From Petrolisthes cinctipes (Eukaryota; Arthropoda; Malacostraca; Decapoda; Porcellanidae), in contig JAWQEG010001367.1 in assembly GCA_033782935.1 (NCBI GenBank), forward strand, positions 37,501-101,500: a DNA stretch of 64,000 nt, in the 5' to 3' direction. Each line of letters starts with the position of its first letter. The stretch's first letter is position 1. The translations under genes and the position numbers were made by a program. This document shows, piece after piece, positions 43,915-56,314 of the stretch. Under the pieces are notes generated by a model, which did not search any database, was not told the origin of the DNA, and worked only from the letters and a program-made list of their open reading frames with translations.

Positions 43915-44135
43915 ACTTAAGGTGAGGGTGAGGGGGACTATAGGTGAGGGGAATAGGTCAGGGTGAGGGGAGGAATAGGTCAGGGTGAGGAGGGGAACAG
44001 GTCAGGGTGAGGAGGGGAACAGGTCAGGGTGAGGAGGGGAACAGGTCAGGGTGAGGAGGGGAACAGGTCAGGGTGAGGAGGGGAACAGGTCAGGGTGAGG
44101 AGGGGAACAGGTCAGAGTGAGGGGGTCTAGGTGAG
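43915..44135 (-). repeat. 22-bp minisatellite at the aldehyde oxidase-like stop codon
   Basis: On the gene strand ACCTGTTCCCCTCCTCACCC with TG; about eight units. The last coding codons CTCACCCTCACC and the TAG are built from the same motif, so the array starts in the stop region and fills the proximal 3' UTR. Confidence 0.85.
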
Positions 44136-44593
44136 GGTGAGGCGGCTGGCATCAACCAAACACAGACGCTGCAGACGATCCGTGGTCAGGGGCGTGTCTG
44201 AGGGGAAAAAAGTACCCACAATTACTAGCTAAGAATATAACAAATAATATACCCAAGATTAGGAATATAACAAAGAAAATAGCCAAGATTAGGAATATAA
44301 CAAAGAATATAGCCAGGATTAGGAATATAACGAAGAATATAGCCAGGATTAGGAATATAACGAAGAATATAGCCAAGATTAGGAATATAACAAAGAATAT
44401 AGCCAAGATTAGGAATATAACAAAGAATATAGCCAAGATTAGGAATATAACAAAGAATATAGCCAAGATTAGGAATATAACAAAGAATATAGCCAAGATT
44501 AGGAATATAACAAAGAATATAGCCAAGATTAGGAATATAACAAAGAATATAGCCAGGATTACTAGCCAAAGCATATATAGTAAATTTACACCC

Positions 44594-44646
<53 letters not shown>

Positions 44647-45880
44647 ACACACACACACACACAGAGAAAGAAAGAAAGAGAGAGAGAAAGAGAGAGAAGG
44701 AGACTGAATGAGAGAGAAAGAGAGAGAAGGAGACTGAATGAGAGAGAGAAAGAGAGAGAGCAAGACAAAGATAGAGCAGGAGGAGATTGAATGAGAAAGA
44801 GAGAGAGCAAAAGGAGATTGAATGAGAAAGAGTGAGAGAGCAAAAGGAGATTGAATGAGAGAGAGAGTGTGTGTGTGAGGAGGAGGGAGAGGGGTGAAGA
44901 GAGAAACAGTCAGACATACAAACAAAAATCACTTACCCATCTGGAACCAGCCTGTAGTGCCAGCGTCCTGCCTGGCACTGGTGACGGCCTGACGAAGTGC
45001 CATCACCACCGAGAAGGATAGGCACACTGGTGGCTCCTGGGATACTGAAAATAAAATAAAATAAAATAAAATAAATAGGGTGTAGGTGGGTGGGTGGGGG
45101 TGGTAAGTGTTGGGGGGGTGGTAAGTGTTGGGGGGGGGTAAGTGTTGGGGGGGGGGTAAGTGTTGGGGGGGTAAGTGTTGGGGGGGTAAGTGTTGGGAGG
45201 GTAAGTGTTGGGGGGGGTAAGTGTTGGGGGGGGGGGGTAAGTGTTGGGGGGGTAAGTGTTGGGGGGGTAAGTGTTGGGGGGGGGTAAGTGTTGGGGGGGG
45301 GTAAGTGTTGGGGGGGGTAAGTGTTGGGGGGGGGGGTAAGTGTTGGGGGGGGGGTAAGTGTGGGAGTACTAGAAAATGACAAGAGATCTCCCAAAACATT
45401 GGCTTTCTCAAGAATTCATGAAATACTAAAAACATTGCTACGACTACAAAATAGTACCATATAAAACCAAGATATAATAAAACAATATTACAGGCACTCT
45501 TTAAAAACACAATGTGCACTTATACTACAGTACAACGAACCTCCCAAAAGAGTACCAGTAAAAAAGCTAGGAAACACTTCATAAACATTACAATAATTAC
45601 CACTACCAAACACTAATTCGTCAGACTACGATAAAAAAAAACCTCTTATTTACTTTTGGAGTAGAGGACACCGACGGGGTTGGGTGTGTCGTGCAGCAAC
45701 TCAACCCTGAAGTCGACTGGGATGTCCTTGGCGTAGGGATGCTTGTACAACTGAAAACCAAATGACAGATGGTAGGTTTGGTTAAGTTGGGTCAGGTGTT
45801 TGTGTATACGAAAATAATTGAAAAGGTAATGGCTTAATTTTCTATATGTTTGATGATCGTGATGTTCTGCAAATAAATAA

Positions 45881-45941
<61 letters not shown>

Positions 45942-46010
45942 GCAAGTGGGTATACACTAACCATCTTTCAAGTTTTTATCCCATGCACGTTACACTAAAT
46001 AATACTACAC

Positions 46011-46045
<35 letters not shown>

Positions 46046-49000
46046 CACACACACAATCCCTCTTTCACAACGACCAACCACACTCGACTCACACAAAATC
46101 TCCTACCCCATGACCAACCACACTCTCAACACACACACACACACGACCCCCTTTCCCCTCTACCAACAGCACACTCAACTCACCCAAGTACCGTCAGTGA
46201 GTTTCTGTCCTGTGGTGGGGTCATAGATGGGGTGTTCGCTGGTGAAGAGTCCCTGTCCCATCACGAAACCCCCCTCCACCTGACCCACATCAACCAGGGG
46301 ACTCATACTACGACCTGAATCCTCCAGCAGATCTGTGCGTTGGACCTGTAAAATACACGGCAGGTTAGTGGTAGTTGTGTTGTGGTGGTTGTGTTGTGTT
46401 GTGTTGTGTTGTGGTGGTTGTGTTGTTTTGTGTTGGTGGCGGTTGTGTTGTGTTGTGTTGTGTTATTGGTGGTGGTTGTGTTGTGTTGGTGTTGGTGGTT
46501 GTGTTTTGTTGGTGGTTGTGTTGTGTTGTGTTGTGTTGTTGGTGGTGGTTGTGTTGTGTTGTGTTGGTGGTGGTTGTTATTGTAATGTTTTTTTTTTTTT
46601 TTTTTTTTTTTTTTTTGTAAATAACCACCAACCAACAATACAATACCAACGATACAATAACAAACACACACGCAGAAACAAACACACAAATTAATAGTCT
46701 ATATTATCACCTTCTGTGAATCAATGAAAAAAGTACATATATACAGTATAGGTCCTATATACAATTAAGTACAGTAACATGACACGAGCAACTTACTATG
46801 AACTGTCCAGTGAGAATGTCGAGCTCCACCTCAGAACACCCCACGCCGTACACTGGGTAACTCACCACCTCACCTACTCCGTTCCTGTAGGGGGGAGGTG
46901 AGGGAGAGAAGTTGTAGATACACGAATATAATAATTACTCTATAGTATACATTGTCACAGTCATCTTATTTACCCACCCACTATCTGTCGTACTTAATCC
47001 TCTTTCACCCACTACATACTCTCTCTTATAACTCTCTCAACCTTACGGATTATCCCTCTTTTTACTGTTCTATTCACCCACTATACTGTCTCCCTATTTA
47101 CTCTCTCTACTTACCGTATTCTTCTTCTTTTTACCGTTCTTCCATTTATCCGATATGCCTTCTGTAATTAACCCTCTTTCTACAATGTTTCTATACCCTC
47201 TTTTTACAATGTTCCTTTCCTGCCATCTCATCTACACTGTCTTCCCTACTACGTACCCATTTCCTTCCTCCTCTAATTATATACCCTTGATAAAGAAAAA
47301 CTACAGAGGGTACCTACAGTTGCCTATCCTGTCTGAAGAGTAAGCAGAGATATTTTAAGGGCCTCCAACAGACATAATATTCTTCACTAAGAATTATAAT
47401 GAAGCTACTAAGTACAGTACAGTACACCTCATTCGGGGCATAATTAATAAAAAAAATATAATCACATTCATACACGACAGGTGACAGGGACTTTTGGCAG
47501 CGACTGTACTTTTCTTTGGGTGATTGCTTAGCCATTATTCTATTTGCTAACAAAATCTTGTGAATATTTTAAGTTGTGTATGTCTCGATTACCTAGGTTA
47601 GTAGGCTAAGGTTTTGTTCCACCTTCTAAGATTCTATTAATTATTAGAAATATTTAATCTCACCTCATTACTCCATGAGAGAGAGAGAGAGAGGAACCTA
47701 CACATAACGCTGGGAGACGTCGATACCATTGGAATAAGCGGTTTTCACAGCCGACTTCCAGTCCAAGTTGTCGGGATTCACACGGGCCTTGATCAGCTTG
47801 CACGCCTCACTCACGTTCTTCAGGCAGTCAGGAAAGTAAAGGTATAGGTTAGGTTAGGTTAGGTACTGTTGTGTTATGCTAATTTGTCTGTTTGTACGCC
47901 TTACTTCTGCAAGTTCTTCAGGTAGCAAAAAGATAAAGTTAGGGATTGTTACATGTGGTAAAGTTAATGTTGATTAGGGACTACGATACTCTGTTGTGCT
48001 TGTGCGCCTCACCCATGCACGTACAGTCGGCCTCACGAATTCGTATACACCCCTGTGACATCAAGGGCTTGTAAGAACTAGAAAATGTAGTTAATTACTT
48101 TCCTAACACCAAATTTGTCGAGTAATGTTATTTGACTAATACTTGAATCAGTCAGCAGAACAATCCATACACTTTGAGTAGAATAAGGATCCCTTTTAAC
48201 AAATGCTGTGTACGAATTCCTGAGGCCGACTGTACGTTTTTCTGGGAGGCAAGAGGGTAGATAGAGTTAGGGTATCTTGGGTTATGTGGTATTTTGCTGC
48301 ACATTCTTTAAAAAATCAGGAGGATAGAGTTAAGGTTGACTGAGTGTGGTTGTGTATATGTTGCTAGCATTAGGTTTGGTGAGGGTCATTTTGGTATCCA
48401 TCATTACATTAACCACACAAGTCTATATCTTTACTTACATGAGCTCAGATGTCACTTACACGGGGTCGTGTGCTAATACACGATTGTAGATTTTTATATA
48501 TATCGTTCTAAGCACAAATATTTCGACAAATTATGCTAATTACTTACAAGAAAAGCAATTGTTTTGATATTTTCAAGAGCACAAACGCCATTTCTTACAC
48601 AACACGAATACATATGCTTATATTCACATGATCACTTTGTTTACTATACAAGAGCTGACTTCTATAATATACTTACATGACAGCAGGTGTTTACAATATA
48701 ACATACATAACAGCAGATGACTACAATACACTTACATGACAGCAGAAGATTACAATATACTTACATGACAGCAGATGTCTACAATATACTTACATGACAG
48801 CAGATGTCTACAATATACTTACATGACAGCAGATGACAACAATATACTTACATGACAGCAGAAGACTACAATATACTTACATGACAGCAGACGACTACAA
48901 TATACTTACATGGCAGCAGAAGACTACAATATACTTACATGGCAGCAGAAGATTACAATATACTTACATGACAGCAGACTTCTACAATATACTTACATGA

Positions 49001-49194
49001 CAGCAGACGACAACAATATACTTACATGGCAGCAGACAACTACAATATACTTACATGACAGCAGAAGGCCGAGCCCAAAGAGCCGCCTGTAGTTTGATTG
49101 TTGGCGCAGTTGTGTGTGTTGTTGGTGGCGAAGGTGATGGTGTCGAGGGCAACACCCAGCTCATACGCCGCCACCTGAGCCACCTGCAGGAAAA

Positions 49195-49225
<31 letters not shown>

Positions 49226-51191
49226 TATACCACCGTTATCCACATTTTCTTTTCTAAGCTTGATTTGTGTGTGTATATATGGGTCACCTGCAGAAGAAAA
49301 TATTTATACCGATGTTACCCATTTTTTTTTATATATATCGTTAATTTTTGTGTGAATATCTGGGCTAGAGACTAAGGTATCCGAGTGTACAAGACATGGA
49401 TATAGAAAAAATACTGGTGGAGGAAGCTAAATAATCGACAATAATAATATTGACAATAATAACAAATAACAATAACAACTAATCATAAAAACAACTAATA
49501 ACAACAACAGCGATAATAATAATATCAATAACAGCAACAATAATAGTAATAGTAAAAATAACAGTAATAGTAACAATAACAATAATAGTAATAGTAACAA
49601 TAATAGTAATAGTAACAATAATATCACGATTACATAATTACTATAGGGACAGACCTTGGTGTTGAGTCCCTGTCCACACTCGGCCCCTCCGTGTGTGATG
49701 GTGATGGTGCCGTCACCCACATTGACAGACACCAGTACCGGGAAGGGGTAGATGGAGGGCACAATAAAGGGGAACAACATGGGCATAATTGACAACCCTC
49801 TCTTCTTCCACTTGTTCTCCTGGTGAGGTGAGGTTAGATTAGAGGGAGAGTGTTGAATGGTTTTAGGTTGGATTAGGCTAAATTAGGTTAAGGTTAGGTT
49901 AGGATAAGTTAGGTTAAGTTCAGTTAAATTATGTCAGGTTAGGCCTGGTTATGTTAGGTTAGTTTCAGTTAGGTTATGTTTGGTTAAGCTATGTGCCGCA
50001 ACTGTACAATATTTATGAATGAAAACATGTATGTATGTATTTATAAATGAATGCACGTAAGTATGTATGTACAGTATGAACGTATGTAGGCACGTATGAA
50101 TGCATTTATGTGTGGGCGACTTGCCTGGTTAAACTGGGTCACTGCTGCCTTGCGCTGTTCCACGTCAGCAGTGGTCAGCAGGTGAGTGATCATGTCAGGC
50201 AGTAGATTCCTCGGGATCTTAACGGCGTCTGGCAGGAACTTCACGTCTAGGAAACGCAAGAATAAAAATGTAAACAAAACATTATCGGCAGTAAAATTAA
50301 GGGGATAAGTATAATTTTGGTACATTGGAGAGCCTTAATTTCTTCAGTATAGGACAGGAAACAGGACCACTTGAACAAAAGTAATGGTGACCTGTTGCTT
50401 GCCATTGTTTGGAGGAATCAGTTGCTCCAGATTTACCAACACTGTACTATACCCCTTTAACTGAAACTGAACTGAAACTTAACTCTTGCGTATAATATAT
50501 AAACCGCTTTCCTCTTTAACAACTTTTTACAGGGAATTCTCATCACAAGCGTAATAAAAAAAGTTTCATACTGAACTCTTAACAAAAAATAATAAACTCT
50601 TGCATTCATTAGTTACCCCATTAATCGAATCTTTACAACGAACATTAATCACAAACGTAGAGAAGTTTTACACGGATACTTACTGCAAATCATAAACTAT
50701 TGAATACATTAGCTACCCTATTTAATAACTCTTTACAAGGAACAGTGGACTCTTAAAATAGGCCCTGATGCGACTCTTACAAGGAACAATAAACTCTTAC
50801 ATTGAACAGTGAACTCTTACCACAGGCCCTGGCGAGACTCTTTACAAGGAACTCTTGGCACAGGCCTTAACACGACTCTTGCAAGGTACAGTGAACTTTT
50901 ACAAGGTATACAGTGAACTCTTACCACAGGCCCTGACAAGGAACTCTTACCACAGGCCCTGACGCTACTCTTTACAAGGGACTCTTACCACAGGCCCTGA
51001 CGCTACTCTTTACAAGGGACTCTTACCACAGGCCCTGACGCGACTCTTGATCCTAATGAGGTCTTTGCTGATCTTCCTGGTGGCACCGTCGGGTATGAAG
51101 TTCTTCTGACGCAGCTCCAGTGGGTCCATCCCCAGCTGTATAGCCACGTGGTCCATCATGTCCTCCATAAAGGTCACGCCCTCCAGCATAC
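44127..51191 (-). CDS. Aldehyde oxidase-like gene: C-terminal molybdopterin exons with catalytic Glu
   Basis: Ten exons. Landmarks: [47 protein letters not shown] (molybdopterin contact loop), [67 protein letters not shown], and YSKISQEPP. The last aligns with SKAVGEPP: the Glu that acts as base in the family is present, while the Gly before it is Gln. The C-terminus is [10 protein letters not shown]. The exon before SQEPP is joined through a codon split A|TA (Ile). Confidence 0.92.
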
Positions 51192-53057
51192 CTGTAGGGG
51201 GGCACGGCTCGGGTCATTTGTCGCCAGAGGAGGAGAATAGGGGAGGAGGAAAAGGGCATGGAGGAGGAGGGGGAAGGGAAGGGCATGGAGGAGGGGGAAG
51301 GGAAGGGCATGGAGGAGGAGGGGGAAGGGAAGGGCATGGAGGAGGAGGGGGAAGGGAAGGGCATGGAGGAGGAGGGGAAAGGGAGGAGGAGGGAGAAGGG
51401 AGGAGGAGGGAGAAGGGAGGAGGAGGGGGAAGGGAGGGGCATGGAGGAGGAGGGGGAAGGGAAGGGCATGGAGGAGGAGGGGGAAGGGAAGGGCATGGAG
51501 GAGGAGGAGGGGGAAGGGAAGGGCATGAAGGAGTAGAATACATAAGAGACAGCAAGCACGAAGGAAAAAAAAAAGGAAGAAGGGGACAGTGGAAGAGGAA
51601 AGGGATTGGCAAGGGTCCGAGGGGGAGCCAAACACCTCAAAGCTTTGCCGCCGACTGGACTGGACTGAACTCTACGGTTGTCTACAGAAAATCATACACA
51701 GGCAGTTTAGAAAGATGTCATTACTTTGAACATACTGAAATGAATGATTTACCAAGTGATGCTGTGATTACAAAACAACAAACCTAATGTTATTATGTGT
51801 TACAGTTACAAATCTTATACATTTTCTATATGTTATACACCCTCTAAAACATTCCAGCGCACGTACAGTTGCCTCCACTAGTAACGAGCACAGAGTCCGG
51901 TGGGTTTGGCAAATGTGGCACCACTATTTGTGTACACGTGGTGAGTGTAAAGGAATGGTCAGATTTGGTGAGTTTTGTCCATTCATTTACTATTTCTTGG
52001 ATATACAAGTACAGTGGTGTCACATTTCACCAAACCCGCCGGCCTGTGCTCGTTACAAGTGTAGGCAACTGTACGAACGAATACATGCATGCTAGGGGTA
52101 GACTTGGAACTCTCTCCAACCTAGGGTACGTGTCCAGGTGTTATACATTAACTATGTGTTGTAAGCCCTGGAAACCAAGAGCATGTATATAGGTACAGTT
52201 GGACACAGGATTTCGTGGTACAGCCCAGGTGGAAGATGCTGGTCTCTCTCTAGTATCCAGTGACTATTGTCTGGTATTTGCTTATCGTCGCTATCCCACA
52301 TCATAGTTTCTGCCTCTGGTAAATATTTTTGGTCGCTAAGGAATTTCATTCTGGGAGGAGCTGAGCATTTTCCATTTTGGTTGTACCACGAATTCCTGTG
52401 TCCAACGGTACGTTTACACATGGTCAATAATAAACAGTAACAAGCCAAGGGCAAGACTTACTATAGATCCATCTGTAGAATACGAACATATGACTGTGTC
52501 CAATAATAAAAAGTCATGAGCCAATGAGCAAAACCAATAATAGTATACGGCAGGACAAGCAAGTTAGGTAGGACAAGACTCCCTATAGTTCCGACTGACC
52601 TGGTGTTCGTGTCCAAGTGTTGCAGGCCGTGTTGGTGAGGATGAACTGGGGCGTGATCTCCCAGTTAGGACACGTATAGCAGGCAAGCAGGAAGATAGCG
52701 GCGGCAGGGCTGCTAACGTCCACGCCCACGTAGCCAGAGTCGGCAGTGAGGGTCGCCTGTACTGCCTGGAGGAGCCCTGCGTCGTCCACTCCGATCTGTT
52801 TGTTGTGGTGTGGTGAGTGAGTGAGAGAGAGAGAAAGGTAGAATGGGAGACAGGGAGGGTGAAAGGAGATGAAATTGGGAGATATGGGGCTCGGCTTTCT
52901 ATAGGGAGGGAGACAAGACATGAAATGGGAGAGGAGGTAAAATGGAGAGATAGGGAGGGTGGACGGAAATGAATGAGGTAAAAACTGGGAGAAAGGGATT
53001 GGGAGAGGTGATAAAATGGGAAGAAATGGCTTGGAAGAGGAGAAAAAATGGATGACA

Positions 53058-53143
<86 letters not shown>

Positions 53144-53963
53144 CATCACCACCAACCACATAATTGATGCCAAAGAGAAAACTAACCTTGTATGTGGAGA
53201 GGTAAGGTTCACGCCAACCTATGATGGTCATGTTTTCACTGAGGTCCAGTTGTACCCTTACTGGACGGCGGGTCTTTAGAGCGGCCATGGCTGTTGCAGC
53301 AGACACGATGTTGCACTGGTCGATCTTGGCTCCAAAAGCTCCACCCAGACGCTTGCAGCTCACGTTCACTCTTCAGACATTATTAAATAAATATAAACAA
53401 AGGTTAATATGTATACAAAGTTATTGTATATAGAACAATAAATAGATATAACCAAAGGAAATATATAAAACCAAAGGAAATATATATAATCAAAATAAAT
53501 ATACAGGGGGTCCCTCGACTTTCTTGCCCAGCTTTGTCAAATGAAAGTAGATGTACTTCTAAGATAAAAATCCTCTATAAACATAGGTCTTTTCAGATTT
53601 TGTTTGGCAGTTATGTTGAAAGTTAAAATGCGGGCACAAGGGGGAGGTGGGAGACAACGGTGGCTGTTGTACAGTACTCGGTGTTGCCATACACTAGGCT
53701 GTTATTTTTAGGTATTCAATTAACGTTTTCTTTCTTATTTAAACGGTTATTATGAATTTGTTGTAGTTCATCAAGTTATTGTTATAAAAACTATGATGCT
53801 GTAACGTGTAAGGATTTTTATCTTAGAAATACATCTACTTTCATTTGACAAAGCTGGACAAGAAAGTCGAGGGACCCCCTGTACTATATATAACTAAAGA
53901 AAACAAAAACAGAGGAACCAAGGGAAATATATAATCAAAGTAAATATATAAAACCAAAGGATA

Positions 53964-54062
<99 letters not shown>

Positions 54063-56270
54063 GGTGTTTCTTAAATACCTTTCATAAATTTCAGAATGAA
54101 TAGATCTAACATTAATAAATATACTTTACTCTGTGACGGTTTTGGACATCTTTCACATTTATCGAGATATTACACATTTTAGTTTAACTAGGAAAGTCTA
54201 GGGAATGAAAACAATGAGTAGATTACCATCACCTCAAATACTTTATTTGTTCATAAATGGTTGAACATCAATGTATTTTACAGCATTTACAAGGTGCTCG
54301 ATCAATATTCTTCATGGGTTGGAATATTTTATGAATGAAGCTTCACAAATTGAATGTAATGTGAGAAGGTGAGAAAAAGAAGGATGTATTGGCAGTCGTA
54401 AGTAAGTACGTAGTACCAGACATGGAGCCATACACCTCTACTGAGTACACAGACATGTTACTTACTTTAGGTGCAGCTGGAGGAACTGCAGCTGAAGCAG
54501 TAAGGATGTACGCTGGACAATATCCCAACCGGAGGCAACCATCTCGGCCTACTTACCTCAGTGTAGAAAGACGACTACGGGAATATGGCTCACTGAATGC
54601 ACGTGCAATAAACAGAGGAAGGCCTCATGGTGAGCAAGTACTCGATGCAGAAGAGGATATCCTTGATGCCATCGCAGATGATCCATCTACAAGCACACGT
54701 TGACTTGGTGCACGATTTAGAGTGTCTCATGCATCAGTATGGAGGATTGTAAACAGAAAATTAATGGCCTATACCCATATCATCACCAGATCATCCATTC
54801 TCTGAATGAACGAGATTATCAACAACGAGTGGATTTCTGTCGGTGGCTCCTTACTCAAGAGAGGGAGAACAACGGTTTTGTTGCAGAGGTTTTGTTTAGT
54901 GATGAGGCAAATTTCACAAGAAATGGCATGGTGAACCAACATAATACTCACACATGGGCAGCAGAATATCCACATGCAACGACAACGAGGGGACATCAGG
55001 AATGCTTTTCGATTAATGTTTGGGCCGGTATTCTTGGTGACCATCTAATCGGACCTTTTATGTTACCTCAGCGTCTTACAGCCAATGTGTACACCAGATT
55101 TCTTCAGGATGACTTACCCATACTACTTGAAGATGTGCCTTTCAGAACTCGTAGACAAATGTGGTTCATGCAGGATGGGGCTCCAGCTCACTTTGCACGA
55201 GATACGAGGGATTTCATTAATGTTATGTACCCTGATAAGTGGATTGGCCGTGTTGGTCCCATTGCCTGGCCACTAGATCACCAGACCTAACTCCACTTGA
55301 CTTTTATCTGTGGGGACACTTGAAGAGCAGGGTGTATGCTACACAAATCAACACCCGTCAGGAACTGTGGTAACGAGTTCAAGAGGCATGCAGAGAAATA
55401 AGAAACACACCAGGGATAATTGAAAGAGTGCGACAGTCTCGTTTGCGCCTTGCCCATGCTTGTATCCAAGACCAATAAGACCAATAAGTCTTATTGGTCT
55501 TGCTTGTATCAACGAGGGTGGGAGAAACTTTGAGCACCTATTGTAAATACTGTAAAGTGTTCATGTTCAAACATTTATGACAAAATAAATTATTTGAGGT
55601 GATGGTAATCTACTCATCGTTTTCATTCCCTAGACTTTCCTAGCGAAACTAAAATGTGTAATATCTCGATAAATGTGAAAAATTTCCCAAACCGTCACAG
55701 AGTAAAGTATATTTATTAATGTTAGATCTATTCATTCTGAAATTTATGAAAGGTATTTAAGAAACACCCTGTATATATATATACATAAACAAAATAAACT
55801 ATAAATAGGTGGCCACTCACTCTGAATCCTTGAGTCCCGTGACCTTGCTGATGGACCTCTGTGCTTCTGAGAGCCACTGGGTTGAACAAAACACGTCCAG
55901 TCCTGTGTCCGTCGGGTAGGCTAGGGTGGTCTGAACAGGGGGAGGAGGAGAGAAGTGAATGGGTGAAACTGAGGAGGATGGAAGAAAGTGAATAGAGCAG
56001 GCAGGAAGTGGATAGAAACGGGAAGAAAATAGGTGGGGAAAACGTTGCAAGATGAAAGAAAACAGGTTGGGAAAATGTTTGAGGAGGGAATTCAGTTCAA
56101 TGAGTTAAAGGAAGGTTTGATGCAGAAAATGAATGGAGAACTAATAACAGAAAAACTATTGCACGATAATTTTGACGAGACCCTAAACTATTGTAAGAAA
56201 AGGTTGATGAAATTAAACTGACGTACTAGAACATTGATGGTGCACTATTCAGAAAATCAATTTATAAGGG

Positions 56271-56314
<44 letters not shown>

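Noticed and set aside
48662..49060. CRISPR-like array (28-bp units)
   Set aside because: Units are directly abutting and near-identical without distinct spacers; the genome is eukaryotic. It is a minisatellite.
51158..51787. Gly/Glu-rich frames
   Set aside because: Translation of the purine minisatellite.
54389..55290. Functional transposase gene
   Set aside because: Stops and frameshifts between the helix-turn-helix part, the catalytic part and the last acidic motif; annotated as a decayed element.
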